From: Paramacrobiotus metropolitanus
Lineage: Eukaryota > Tardigrada > Eutardigrada > Parachela > Macrobiotidae
NCBI RefSeq assembly: GCF_019649055.1
Contig: NW_026570231.1
Coordinates: 1,116,001 to 1,180,000 of the forward strand
Reading direction: 5' to 3'
DNA: 64,000 nt
Position 1 is the first letter of the stretch. Every line of letters begins with the position of its first letter. The notes under the pieces were generated by a model. It was not told the origin of the DNA. It did no database searches and saw nothing but the letters and a program-made list of their open reading frames with translations. The translations under genes were made by a program, and so were the position numbers. Shown here in pieces: positions 51,527 to 64,000 of this stretch.

Positions 51527-53085
51527 TCATTCAACAAATTTTATCGACAGCTCTTTGTAGCCGAAATGAGCCTTATGTTCATTGAAAAGTTTTTCCAGCT
51601 CGCTCATGTAAGTTTCATGAAGAGCATCAATCTTCTCCTGGGACGGATTTGCATCCTTCTCCACAGGAATTGGCTTACCCACCACCGTATTAATCGGGAC
51701 ACGATACGGGACTAAACCGATGTTATAGTTGAAGATACCGCGACCAGCGAAGAGGATGGGGGCAAATCCAAACAACTTCTGCCACCATCGCTGAAAGAGT
51801 CGTGTTTTGGACCCCGGTCCATTCTTTAGAACCAGATAATAAATGTCGTTTTCGCCAAACGAGTACACGGGAACCAAATGAGCCCTGAAATATGAGAGGT
51901 TTGACGTGTAATGTTCAACAATCGTGCAAGACGAAGAGTGAACTCCATTTAATAACTTTTAAATTTATTAATTAGAGTTATCTTTTGAATAAAAACACTA
52001 CCAAGATAAGTTCCACCTTCAAATGTTTCAGATAATTCGAACGTTTTCAAGTATTCAACAAGGTGCTGGAATTGCTGTGAATAAATCACTGTTTAATGAA
52101 TCAACAATTACTACCAAGTTCCGCAGAATCTAAACCTGAATGCTAAAATAATCAACTTATCCTGAAAATCCAGGAAAGAAAACGATTACTGTTACCATAA
52201 CTGAACTTTTCTAAGCTGTAAATCAAGCAAACGTAAACCAAGCCTAATATACCTAAAATCAAGCCATTTTTTTACGCATGTAACAACAAATGAAATATAA
52301 TTCAAAACCCAAAGTCAAAACGGGATAAGGCCTGCAAAAACTAAAACATTAACTAACCCATGGCGGAGTGCCATTTTGACGAAGCCTTTGCGGTTCTTGA
52401 GAACAATCGTCGCTTCGCCTGGATTGGCATCCATCGACTCCTTGGCTCCTCCAATAACAATAATAACGGCATTTCCTTTGCCTTTCAAAATATAATCAAT
52501 GCTCTGCCGACTAACGTCGCAAATTCCGAATAAAGTCAGCCATTCGCGATACATGGGGAACTGGTGCAGCAGTTTCAGCGTGAGCAAGTATGGTCGGATA
52601 CCAGGAAATTTCTCCGAAAAGCCCGTCGCTTCCGTGCTGAAATTGACAAAGCCACCCATGCTCATCACTCCATGCGGATGGTACCCGAAAATGTAGTTGT
52701 TCTCCGGACTGAGCTCGGCAGTTTTTATCAAGGTAACCGGGAAGAAATCCCGCAGATATCGGTTGGACTTCAAGCGACGAACCCATTCGAGACGATGTCC
52801 GCCGCGACTACTGGCATCCCAATCGTAGATGTACCAGACCATGTAAAGCATCGTTACCCACCAGAATCGGGTGAAAAGCAGGTAAACGAGGAACACAATG
52901 GCCGACGCACCACCGAATGCAAACGACAGGAATGCACCGAGCGCCGCAAGGGTTTGCAGTCGTCGCTCCATTGGGACATGCAAAATGTCCACGAATTCCA
53001 CACCTCCGACAGTGACTTTCCTGCAGAGAAAGTCATTACACTTTGTAAGTAAGTTCCTTGCTGTAAGGCGCAAGGAAACTGCCAT
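51527..53085 (-). CDS. DGAT2: DGAT2/MOGAT-family acyl-CoA acyltransferase
   Basis: ER membrane enzyme transferring acyl-CoA onto diacylglycerol or monoacylglycerol for fat storage. Exons 53085-52358 and 51884-51527 join in phase 2, giving 361 residues. After an amphipathic start come [20 protein letters not shown] and a hydrophobic hairpin. The catalytic HPHG is at residues 136-139 ([15 protein letters not shown]). Other family stretches are [61 protein letters not shown] and [20 protein letters not shown]. Mixed DGAT2 and MOGAT features leave acceptor specificity open. The frame stays open upstream of the chosen ATG to an acceptor at about 53155, so an upstream exon is possible. Confidence 0.95.
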
Positions 53086-53662
53086 ACCCCATTTTTTCGC
53101 GAGCACTTTTTCTTTTGCGTCGTTCCAAAGGAATTTCACGATCAGTTCCAAGGTCTGCAGCTTGGGTTGCTGTTATAAGCTTCACCCTCGGCAATGTAAC
53201 ATCTTTCAGCCGGAAAAACTACGGATTATTGAAGCTATTGCCAGTGGTTCCAAAGGTGAAAGGTACCACTAATTGGCAACTTTTTAGGTAGATATTTTAT
53301 CGCCAGATGAAACTTCTAATTAAGTACTTCGTGCAAGTTGTGCTTGTTGTTATCTTTTCGTCGACGTCAGCTGATAGCCTGGAAAAGCTACGAAATGTAC
53401 TTAGCTACGAAACCGCCACGGTAGGTGGTTAACGCTAACGTCCAACCAGATATTGCGGCAGTTACGTAGGCGGCTACAGGAGTAGGCTGCTTGTCTCGCC
53501 GAGCCGTAGGTGTCTGACGAAAAATGGTCTTTTAAATTTTAAAAACAAAAAACTACGCATTCAAGAAAAATACGAGTAGATTCCTTTTGTTTGACTGCAA
53601 ATTGTTTCCGGACTTTTGATCGTCGATTACGCCCTAGATTTCGTCAACTTCCGATAATCGAA
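53086..53662. other. Divergent promoter region between DGAT2 and eIF2D
   Basis: About 580 bp between two oppositely oriented starts, so probably a shared or back-to-back promoter. I see no TATA box or repeat. Confidence 0.5.
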
Positions 53663-56582
53663 ATGTTCAAACGGCCCCTGAAAGTAAAGTCCCACTCGTC
53701 CGTCAAGAAATCAGAAAGGTACTGCACTTGTATTATCGCATTACATCATTTAGAGCTGAAAAATATACACCTTTTTACTTTCAATGAGCCGAAGTTCGTA
53801 GCTTGTTTTTGTGTACGAGTATTACGACGACTAAATGACAGAGCGAGTGAACGGTATCGTGTGGCAGAAAATGTTCGCTGGTAGCTAAGATTCAAGAGTA
53901 AGTCTTAAGTTTTAACTCAGTTACGTGAGTGGAAACTTACGGACTTGTTTCAGAAAGCATCTGCTTGAAGCGATTTGCATTGTGCATAATGGACTGAAAC
54001 CCGACGATCTGCGGAAATCCATCTTCCCCGATGGAGAAGATATCCTCTGCCTGAAAATCGAAACCCTCCCTGGCCTCCCAGCAGAGCCCAGCCCTGGGCC
54101 AACCAAACCTGCGCCAAATGCTCCGACATCGTTCCACATCTACTGTGATGCCAAAAAGCAGCCGTTCTTCGCAGCATACGATATCGTTATTAGTCGGATT
54201 CCCAAGACGACATTCCTTACCACGTATATGCCCACGGTTTACGCTGTATGGCAGCTCCCTTCACTGGTTCCCTTATCCTTCGTTACACACGGGGAAGTGG
54301 TCGTTAAACTGCAGAAAGGAGCCAAATTAATGCTGGCTGGTGCCACACCGACGAATTCCTGTCTAGAAGCGCTGCAGTCGTGTGTGTTTCGCAAAAACGA
54401 GGCGTACGCCACTGTGGTGCTGAGCGGTGCGGATTCGGTAGTGGGAGTGGGGCGAATTCTAATGGACAGTGACGATCTGAAGCAGCGGCTGGCGGGAGAA
54501 GGAGAACGGCGTGGCGAATTGTTGGAAATGGTGCATTTGGTGGATGATGAGCTGTGGGCTCTCGGGGATAAATCTACCGCTGAAGATTATAGACAAAACT
54601 CGCAGTTGGTGACCAAAGCGACAGAACCATCATTGTTGACGGAGGAAAATAATTCCAGCGAGAATGTCACCAGTGCAGCGGATAATTTACCAGAAGCACC
54701 AATTCCGGGTGTCAGCAGCGAAGTAGATCGCGGCGGTGACAGCACGGATGTGCAAGGTAATTTAAATGCGCCCGGAAGCTGTTTTCCCTATTTACCTCAG
54801 GCGACAAGAATTTATGTTTCTGTTGTTTCAGGTAGATTTGTTTAAGCTCATCTCAGCAACCTTATTGTTTGTATTTTTTTTGCATTGATTTGTTATTGTA
54901 CGTACAGTACACACATAAAAGGATCAGTGCTTTATATTTTTTGTTAATTACAAAAATACAGACTTACGTCTCTCCAATAGGTGATCCTGATATAGTGTTC
55001 CAGAAGATATTCCTGACAACTCTGAAATCCCGGGTTATAGAGACTTCTCTCCCAATGCTAGCCAGCACCCTGAACAAACACTTACTCGAGATCAGGTAAC
55101 GTAATCCTCAATCTTTGATGACTGCTAATGCCTGTTCTATTGATATTTTTTGTCATAGTCGGCGCATTTCAGATCCACCGCTTGAAATCAAAAACACAAG
55201 CTATCGGAAACTTGGCAAATTTCTGGAGGAAATGCAGTCTTCAGGTTTAATAACTTTAATGAAGATTAAGGAAGGAGTTGAAGCTATTGCGGCTGTTGAC
55301 TGGAAAAACACTCGGTGAGAAACACTGGAATTTTGGCTTTGATTGTATGACTGTGAACTACCAAGTACGCCCAATTGGCAAAATAGATGTAAAAACATTC
55401 TTCGGTCTGATATAGGATAAGCTTGTTGCAGGTTTAAAGATATTGAAGTCATACCGGCCGATCCAGTTGAAGCAGCGGATAAAGCGTTGAGAATGCCGAC
55501 TGCTGTACGTCAAGTCTATATTGTTAATGGAAAGGTCGCTCCTCTTTTCCAGAATGTGCATCAAGAAATGGGGTCAGTACAAAATTAAGAAGGCATTATT
55601 TTGGGACTAACATTGACGAGATAAATCTGTTTCGCATAGAAAAGGATTCGAATTTCGGTCTACCGACGCTGTGCGTGATGTAGTCTCGCAGTACATAAAG
55701 AGTCATAACTTAGCATCGCCTGCTGATAAAACCGTCATCAATTTGGATAAATTACTTGTCGATCTTCTCCTGACAAAGAGTATGAAATTCGAAGGAAATT
55801 GGCCAATGAAATGGGGAGAAGTTTTTGATAAGTAAGTGGTGTAAAGTTGAGGATGCCAGCTGAATCGTTCTGCAGTCTTTAAGTCGTATCGTTTTCGGTT
55901 AAACTGCAGCTGCTTTCAGTTAACGGATGGGATTTTATTAAGGTTTTTTTTATAAGTTTGTCTTTCTGTTTTTCACGATTTTTAAGTATGTGTATAAATT
56001 TGGTATCTTCATGACAGAATTCTCAAAGAAATGTCCGTGAATCATGAAGTCGTCTTCACAAACGGAACTTCCTCGGAATTGAAAGGGAAATTTGTACCCC
56101 TTGAAGTGAAAGTGGAGAAAAAGGCTGGCAACAAGCTGGTGACGGTGGTGCGACATTTTGAAGGGTTGGGCATGGATCCCTTAGCGATCTCTCGAGACTT
56201 GCAGCAAATAGTGGGAGCGACCGTGGGAGTGCGCGAAGAAGGTGGTCCCAATAATATTACATCCTGCGTCACCATCCAAGGCGATCAGACAAAACTCCTC
56301 CACAAATATTTCTTCCGTATGTAGCAGCTTTGAGATGTCTTCGATTTGCGTGGTTCACGTACAGAACTTATGTCGCATTTCCTTATGGGCTACTAAATGT
56401 TACCGTATGTATCATTTGAGTCAGTTGACTAGCGTTATTCGTACGACGTAATCCATTAGCAAGTGGCAGCTGTATTAATGTTAGCTTCATTCGAGACTGA
56501 CGCCTGTGGTTTTGTTTCAGAAACGCACTCGGTACCCACGAAATTTGTCACCGGTCTGGAGAAAGCTTCCAAAAAAAGCTGA
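53663..56582 (+). CDS. EIF2D: Translation factor eIF2D (ligatin)
   Basis: eIF2D delivers tRNA to the ribosomal P site without GTP and helps recycle 40S subunits. Eight phase-consistent exons: 53663-53718, 53954-54756, 54981-55095, 55159-55314, 55432-55572, 55640-55831, 56018-56316, 56521-56582, giving 607 residues (human 584). The N-terminus MFKRPLKVKSHSSVKKSER matches the family start. A PUA-like region includes PTVYAVWQLPSLVPLSFVTH. The winged-helix/SWIB part has YRKLGKFLEEMQSSGLI and GVEAIAAVDWKN. The SUI1 domain is in exon 56018-56316 (KLVTVVRHFEGLGMDPLAIS), and the end is GLEKASKKS. Exon 2 could also extend to about 54831, giving an alternative splice form. It is closer to eIF2D than to DENR/MCT-1 because both halves are in one protein. 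Confidence 0.95.
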
Positions 56583-56659
56583 GCTTTCTAAATTGCTTGC
56601 CCATGTGATTCTGCAGGCTTTCTCAGTTTTAATTTTGTTAATGACAGACAGTACAGTAC

Positions 56660-56665
56660 TTTATT
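56660..56665 (-). promoter_or_regulatory. Candidate poly(A) signal of the NR2E3-like gene
   Basis: AATAAA on the minus strand about 225 bp after that gene's stop codon. Confidence 0.4.
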
Positions 56666-56828
56666 TGTATGCAGTCATTGGACTTGACCAATTCCTAGTA
56701 AGACAAACTATGACATTGTTATCTGCGGTTATCACCGCACGATTGCCTCAGTACAGGCATATTATATTCTGGAACATTGTCGTTGTGGCTGCTCGTTTTT
56801 GTACAGTTGCAGGTTACAAGAAAAAATC

Positions 56829-56834
56829 AATAAA
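56829..56834 (+). promoter_or_regulatory. Candidate poly(A) signal of eIF2D
   Basis: AATAAA on the plus strand about 247 bp after the eIF2D stop codon. Confidence 0.45.
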
Positions 56835-56889
56835 GGTACAGTATCATCAGACAAATTATTCGGATTAGCGGGTAGCGGTGCCGTTGAGC

Positions 56890-59800
56890 TCAGCTTTTGT
56901 ACATGTCGCTGAGGACTTTCTCCATAGGCGTGTTTCCAGTGTAGCGCAGGAAAAAAGCGCTTTCTATTCTTTCTGAAGGTATCTGGCGAAGATAAATGAG
57001 AAGCAGAAGGAGTTTCCCGAACCTGCAAAATAACGCACAAATTTTGTTAACATCATCAGGAGTTATCCTTACATTTAATTAGCCCACTCAACCCGGTGCA
57101 CGACTGATATGTTCGTACATAGTTTATACAGAAAAAAATTAATAAACTTGTGGTTTCGTACTCTATGCGTCACTACACATTGCGCGGTACTTCTAGTGCA
57201 GCACAAATTATAAACAAAAATTACAGTGCGTTAGCTTTAAAAATACATAATATTCGTTCTTGGACACTGGACATCCGCCAGTTACTGCGTTCGATATTAA
57301 TTTTGTCAGTGTGGGCTTTCATGCAACAATACATGCCATAAATACATACCTGGCTGGCTGTGCGGGATGATTTATGCGAACATGCTGTCCTAACATGATC
57401 TGGGCTTGATCCTGCAGATTTTCCACTTGTGCTGGTTCTTTCAGGCCTTTGGCATCCGGCTTGAACAGTACGACGGCCTTTAGACAAGCGAATTCCGCGG
57501 GATCCACACTAAGCGCTTTGAAACGGTTGTAAGCATCAGTTAAGTTCTTCCAGTCCAAACTTCCCGTCGACGATGAGGAGATTTTGTCTGAGACGTTGAG
57601 CAGGGCACATCCGTCTAACGGAAATGACCACTGCATGGACCACATTACGAATAACTCACTCCAGCTTTCTTCCAACAGAGTGATCTGCAAAGTACCAACG
57701 TTTTGGTCTTTGTCCACGGAAACTGTATTTAACGTGACCTAATATAAAGGTCAACAATTTTTACAAGATCGGCGGCTGTAGCGTTAATTTATGCAGCATA
57801 AAGATCAACCAAAAAATATTTATACGGCTGTTGCCTGTATATACGGTAATTACACATAAGCGTAATATTGTACCTGGTCACGAAAAGGGAGTGTCAAGAA
57901 CGAAGGCAGGCTTTTAGCCCATTTGACGGCTGCATACAGCAGACGAACGGCGGTCTCGTAGAGTACGTTTTCCACCGAGCCAAGCGCTGGAAACGGGGGG
58001 ATATTCGGTGCCGGCAAAGTGGATCCCAAGTGCTGAGTCGATGGGACCGCTTGCAACAAAGAATTGTGCGGGTGCGAACCAAGTGAGCCGCCTTCTGCAC
58101 ATGATTTCAATCAGTAATACTACAGTAGCAGCAGTATAAGGTGTACTTCAACAACACGAACAAAAAAGAGTATCTTCGGTACACCATAGAAACATATACT
58201 CGTATAATTATTTTTCGGCTCGGTAAATGGGAAACTTACATTCACAAATCTGCAAGCAGCTCTTATTGTAGGTATTAGGTCATACTACAGACACAAAAAA
58301 TTCATACGAAATATGGTACATACCTGATGGCCTTTTCGTGCTGTTCGTGCTGCGGAAGGCGCTTCCCGAAGAAGCAATCGTGTTAGCCGAGGGAACAGGA
58401 TAGAATGCTGCGGCAACAGTGCCCTCCAAAACATTCCGGTCTTCCACCATGTCGTAACGGACTGTTGCTGAATTCCTAGGCTGTCGTTCGTTTTGTACAG
58501 CTAGAAACGATACAACTTCTGAGTCATCTCTGACGTTGTCGAGCTTCTTTTGCAAATTAATTCTTTAATAGCTGTAATAATTACAGGATTTTTTTTTATT
58601 TTTCCATGGTTTTTATTTGTTAATGGTGTACAGTAGGCGAGTACAACGCAGTTATCTGAGTGAACGAATAAAAACGTGTGTTTAGCTAAGCACTATTAGT
58701 ATTTGGTAAATTTTAAGGTTAGGGTAGATATTAGATTTTATGAAATTAGCGACACGAAGGTGTTGCAAATCGTTAGACAGATCGGAACAGATTGTGCAAA
58801 GGTCAAAGATTTCAAGATGGTGAACTAAGATTTTAATTAATTACCACTAGCGCGTACGTTTTCTGTACGAAGTACAACCTATGACTGTTTTAACCATTAT
58901 TTTATTATGCATAGCTATCTGTATATCCGCACTCAATCAAGTTAACTAACTCGCATTAAAATTTGTAATTCTAATCACTATATTTAAAACTATCGGTCAA
59001 TTGGTTCCGAGATTGCGTATTACGGTAGTCGAAAAGCACGTTGCTAAAACCCATGGAATCCCAAAACAGAATCAAAGCAATTAATTTGACAGTTCCACGA
59101 GAGCCCCGATTATCTTTCTACCTGCGCAAAGGAGAGACCGATTGAATATATCAGCAGGATGTCTTGTCCATTTTGTCCCGACAACCTAATCTGTGTTCTC
59201 TGATGCATCCTGATCCGATTTAGTTCTCATACATATTTTCCTGACGTGCGCACTGCAGCGAAATCCCTTGTAACAAACACTCAGAGCGCGGGTAAACGTC
59301 GATGGAGCTGATTGACTGGATGGACCCTATTACACCCAGTTCACTGGAATGACCTCACAAAGATTGGAGAAATTGTGAATGCCACTGTTGATATCGGGGC
59401 AGGAGAATGGCTAGACGGTAATATATTGTTGCGAATTTGATTGAGTGAGCTCCTTTTCAAATTCAATCGGGGAATTATCAGTTAGTAGGGTGGATGCAAT
59501 TATTTTGATCTTTGTCACGAACAGTCCCAGCGGCACGTCGTTGTCTGACATTAGCGGATTCGGCGCACAACAATGCACATTATAGACTGTGATAGACTGT
59601 GATTTTTCCACCCACCGGAGTCGGCGACATAATGCACACTACCACCAAACCATGTCAACCACCAAAAAAGCTGATTGTGCTAAAACGGATTCCTTTTGCT
59701 CACATCACGACCTCAAAGGGTAGCGCGAAGAAAAAGGTTAAGCTCTTCAATAAATATACACGTTGCGTTTGTAATAAAAAGTCGAAAGATTATCGCTTAA

Positions 59801-62521
59801 ATAACATCGGTGTTTATTGAGCACAGCAAGTGGCACCCTGATGACCATTTTACACCGTATTTATTGTATTCCCAGGGATCTACTGTTTGTAAAAAAGTGT
59901 TATACAGTTCGCACTGTACGGTGCATAGATACCTTACATCATAGTGATCATACGCACCGTAAAGACGTGCTCACAAATCACAATTAAGCATTTATTAAAT
60001 AAAAGTAAAATTTTAATCGCAAAAAAATAAAATCAGCTTGTTCGCAAGATCAATCAACCAAATAGTATACTACACAGCAAGTGCCTTAAAATTTTACAAA
60101 CTACTGCGGCTTAAACGCATGATATTACTACATTATTGTGTACGTGAAGTACTGGACTTACTATTAGCCATAATACTTCATGATATTACAGTTTATAAAT
60201 ATCTCTTACTTATTATGTGCGATGAATACTTTATTCAAATTTAAAGTAGCTGCACATTACCATCTTTATTCATTCCCATTTGTAGACATTTTTTCAGTCG
60301 GCATGCCTGACACTGGTTGCGATGAGCCTTATCAATGTAACATGTTCCAGTTCCCGCTTGACAGCTAAAAAAAGTCAAATTACGGTTTTAAAATTCAAAA
60401 TTAAAGCCAAGACGAGGTAAGAATTTTATTGCATTGCATATCGTATTTCAAATTCGTAAAAAATAAAATCTCGGCTTCTGGTATGGAAAGGTTCTGTTAA
60501 CAAGCATGCTTGCAATGAAGGAAAAATCACCTCTTGGTACAGCAGCGTTACTGGGTGATGAGGAGCATAATATAATACAATAATAAAACCGAAGTGCCTT
60601 TCCTTATATTTATGGCTCATCTATAGCTCTTTCATATCTTACTGCCACCAAAATGTGAAAATACTACAAAATGTAGTGGATAGTTATTTACAGTAAAGAA
60701 TTATTACGGCAAACTTGTAAAATGACCAGTCGTCTTTAAAATTGCCGCTGAAATTGTTGTTTGGTTTAACGATCACATATTATCTACAAAATATGACTTC
60801 CCGAAATCTTCATAAGCCTGTTTCGCAACGTAGCCTATACTTAATATAAGAATAATATCTATCCAAACAAGTTAATCAGGCCCCATACTGGATTAATCAA
60901 AACTCTCTGATGTGTGCAAAACATTTGATCATTCATTTCAGGATATCACAGGTTTTCACCAAAAGGGAGTCATTGGAATTACCGATAAATTAGTTTCCGG
61001 CGAACACTTCTCTTGAAGAATCCACTACATCCGTTACATGCTAAGATGCCGTAATGTTTTCCGGAGGACGTGTCCCCGCAGACCATACAGGCTAATCCCG
61101 GACTTGATCTGCAGCCAGCGACCACTTGAAGTGGCGATGGTGTTCGAACAGCACTTACCGTTTCACCATCTGCGAACAAATTTGTCACGCTTTAACGCTT
61201 CGTTTTAAATAATCTATTACGTTGATGCCAATTTCTTGTAAGCTGATTAGTAAAATGTGGATCATACAATCCTTCTAAAATATTTTCAATCATTCCTGTT
61301 GTTTGATTCCATATATGTATATGCGAAGCCGGTTATAAGCGCTTTGATCATTATATAAAATACAAATATGTTGAACAATATTTTGTGCTTGTTCGCTGCG
61401 TCGTGAACGAGTATAAATGAATTTTCGTTTAAGTTACCAGGTTAGGAAGCAATCGTTACGACGGTCTAATGGAAACAACAACTGATGGTTGTAATTTTTC
61501 TTACTTGTTTGCTTACGTATTTCCTAATAGCAGCATAAAATGGGTAGACGATCGTATTGTCTCACATATAGCAAGCAGTGTGCTTTATTATCCCATGATA
61601 CTACGTAAAGGTCATCGTCATTGGTTTACGATGTTCGTTTATGTGTATCATGGTTGGAACAAACAACATTACTGGGAAAGCTTGGAAAAAATTTTCCGGC
61701 ATAGTAAAGCCGAATGAAGTCACTTTTTTGATTTTTCCAAAAACTTAATCTCTGGAACCGTTTACCGAATACTCATATCACAGCTATAAAAGACTACCTA
61801 TCTTGAAAGGTCAAACATAGATTTGTTCTGCCATACCTGCAGCTTAGAATTAAACTCCACCCTTCATTCCTATTTTAACTTCTTTCCGAAACTTGCATAT
61901 TTTTTCTTATATCTGCACCCATGTTGCACAACAGCTTACTAGTTATTACTGGTGATTTATTAATGTACTGATAATATGAAGCGTTTGGAGCGTTTCTTCC
62001 TACATAGTGCGTTTTGTAAACTGGATTTGAATAAATATTTGTACTTTACAAATAGCAAAGAAAACTTTGAATACTGATTATCTGATCCGTGCTATAAAGG
62101 TCAGATCTATGTTTTTGTTTTGTGGAACCCATGCGGCATACATTGTACGACAAGCATTTTGTTAAATTACTGAGCGGTGGAGATCACTTAGTTTTACTGA
62201 TCGTTTTACTACAAGCAGACTTCAATGCCTGTATTTGCAAGCTTTTCAAAATTCCGTCAATTACCTTCATGTTGGATTTAATCGCCCTTCGTGAGCTAAT
62301 AAGCATTGCTAATAAGCATTATCATGATGACAAAATTGCCCCCACGACACGGTATGGCAGAGGTGAAGAAGAGAATATTTACCCTGCTGATTCAAAGTTT
62401 TGTGATAGTAAAAACGTACTGTATTATTATTAAATTTCTATACTACAATTAAAAAAACTAATTTACCTTCCGAGTCACTAGTGCTGGAACCAAAAGAACC
62501 TTTGCCGGTTCGGCAGTCCAT
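56890..62521 (-). CDS. NR2E3: NR2E3/PNR-type orphan nuclear receptor (fax-1/Hr51 group)
   Basis: Ligand-regulated or orphan transcription factor; relatives specify photoreceptors and neurons. Seven phase-consistent exons: 62521-62467, 61169-60983, 60364-60261, 58500-58324, 58094-57874, 57684-57350, 57022-56890, giving 403 residues (human NR2E3 410). The DNA-binding domain has [34 protein letters not shown] and [20 protein letters not shown]. The hinge keeps [18 protein letters not shown], which favours NR2E3 over tailless/NR2E1. The ligand-binding domain has [58 protein letters not shown] and the helix-12 end [14 protein letters not shown]. The start MDCRTGKG is the first ATG that joins in phase; a longer N-terminus is possible. 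Introns of about 1.1 and 1.8 kb are the largest. Confidence 0.95.
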
Positions 62522-64000
62522 GTCTTCCAGATCCACCGTCTTCCGTCTTACAGATATTAACCAAACAGGTATCACCTCGTACCCACCGCGGAATGACAGA
62601 TCGGGCAGATTCACGCAGATCAAACTACTGCAGCAACACAAAATTAATACTAATTACAACCAAATAACATGGAAGTTTGTTTGACCGCTTCGGCTCGAAT
62701 GGCGAAGTTGCATTTACAAACTGGCATCACAAAACATGACGAGCGGGGTGCTCGTATCGTTATATGCCGCGCGGGATCGGAAAGGAAAGACCACAGTACG
62801 GCGGACATGTAACAAAGCTGTACATAGTACATAACCGGTCGGCAAGTTCCGGCAAAGTATCTTCCTTTTGAGCCTTCCAGCCTTCCCGAGATATGTTCCT
62901 GCCTCTTATCGTGATTGTCAACTCCCTAATACGTCAGATATATCCCCCGCTCAAGTGAATCGATCTTGATCGTGATTCTTTATTTGTCATTAATCTAATA
63001 ATCCATTGCGATGATGCAGATTAACGCGTCTAACCGTCTAACCGACAACATGCAATTGCTGTTGGATAATGTATTAAAAGCGAGATTGATTTCAATAGTT
63101 GACGCTTGATAAGATTAGTTCATGCCATGAAACGTTGCCGGAGCCGCAACTGTGCATGCGTATGTCAGAGTGGCCGACCATTCTGTACTGAGGGAAATGA
63201 CAATTAATTTCAAGAGTATGAACACTCTTTTATTTCACGCCGTTACTCATCTACATACTTATTTTATTAGACCCCCATCCAAAGCAATTAGTTAACTCAT
63301 GTGATAACATCCTGGATAATGGAAAATGCAAACCAGTTGGAAGTGTTGCGGCACTGTGTCCTGCGCAACCCGAATTGTATCCAACCGCATCCTATCCAGA
63401 ATTTTCTCCCATCGCGACAAACAGGGCCATGGATACATCAATTACCAGCGAATCTTGACTGAATCAAAGCCGATTAAACGCTACAGTGATTTCATTGCCG
63501 CACTTGTCGTGAACTCTATCCCGCAATTTACAGCCGCTAAATTCTATGCAAAGTGCCACTGCCATTGATAAGGTTACACTTTTGGACACCATTCTTCACT
63601 TCACCAAAGGGCGTTATGCAGTGCTCTTGAAGGATATGTCAACTCCTCGTCTCCAAACTGCAAACCTATGATGCGATGAAAATCCTCGAATATGCAGACG
63701 TATTATACCGCCAAAAGATAACCACCGCAATACTACTGCTTAATAACGTCAGTTCATTTATGTAAAGGTCAATCAATCGTTGTTTTCACGTGTTCTTCGT
63801 TTCTTGTGGTCACAGTCAAAGAGCCATCCGAAAGTTAGTTTTCTTTTTAACTAAAATCCGAAAGAACCAAACAACCTGTCATGGAGTGTCATTACGTTTC
63901 TCGGGCTAACTAACGAAGAACATAAAGCGATTATTATACTGAAAAGAATTCAAATGTGACACTGTCTCAAACTCAGAACTAAAAGCGTCATAATAAAACC
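62522..64000. other. Intergenic, 5' flank of the NR2E3-like gene
   Basis: The minus-strand frame remains open upstream of 62521 to about 62641, so a longer first exon is possible. A plus-strand frame at 63326-63568 (80 codons) has no splice context or clear family. Nothing else supported. Confidence 0.4.

Larger units (their letters stand above)
56583..56889. other. Tail-to-tail region of eIF2D and NR2E3-like gene
   Basis: 307 bp between two convergent stop codons. The first plus-strand AATAAA (56829-56834) lies beyond the first minus-strand AATAAA (tttatt at 56660-56665), so the 3' UTRs may overlap. Confidence 0.5.

Noticed and set aside
63326-63568. Possible EF-hand in an 80-codon frame (DKQGHGYINYQ)
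   Set aside because: Only one degenerate loop, missing acidic residues at key positions and without flanking helices; probably coincidence.
1-64000. CRISPR arrays, bacterial operons, tRNA or rRNA genes
   Set aside because: No regularly spaced repeats, no Shine-Dalgarno-type gene strings, and no tRNA T-loop or rRNA stretch that I could recognise by eye. A tRNAscan or Infernal run would be decisive for tRNA and small RNAs.

Overview
The window is nuclear DNA of an invertebrate animal. Its genes are split by short GT-AG introns (mostly 60-900 bp) and encode clearly metazoan proteins (dynamin, FoxA, an NR2E3-type nuclear receptor). Nothing suggests bacterial, organellar or viral origin. An ecdysozoan, perhaps a tardigrade, would fit the compact genes and the small secreted orphan proteins, but that is a guess; the sequence alone does not fix the phylum. 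All multi-exon models were built by hand from open frames, splice sites and codon phase.

Layout. 10-4000 (+): all of dynamin downstream of an upstream exon that lies off the window. 5769-8033 (+): a small secreted protein with a possible Notch-ligand-like N-terminal module. 8553-13063 (-): an SLC26 anion transporter with a hAT-type MITE in its first intron. 14432-14908 (-): single-exon eIF1A. 16068-16358 (-): a 96-residue secreted orphan. 17156-19138 (-): an SDR42E1-like dehydrogenase. 19473-20260: coding-like exons whose strand I could not settle. 22060-22289: a Harbinger-like MITE. 22761-24790 (+): a secreted Gly/Tyr-rich repeat protein. 25243-28058 (-): the protein phosphatase 4 catalytic subunit, with a 679-bp fold-back element in an intron. 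29105-31512 (+): a short KDM4-type JmjN/JmjC demethylase. 34334-36864 (+): FoxA. 39463-39715 (-): two terminal exons of a poorly recognised gene. 39944-51526: an 11.6-kb stretch with no convincing gene. 51527-53085 (-): a DGAT2/MOGAT acyltransferase, divergent from eIF2D (53663-56582, +). 56890-62521 (-): the NR2E3-like receptor, tail-to-tail with eIF2D. 62522-64000: no gene recognised.

The genes are mostly unrelated housekeeping and developmental genes, with no operon-like or pathway clustering. The two translation factors (eIF1A, eIF2D) are far apart. The most unusual items are the three small non-autonomous transposons with clean ends, the lone MNNL-like secreted protein, the repeat-rich secreted protein, the KDM4 protein with a changed zinc-site residue, and the gene-poor stretch downstream of FoxA.
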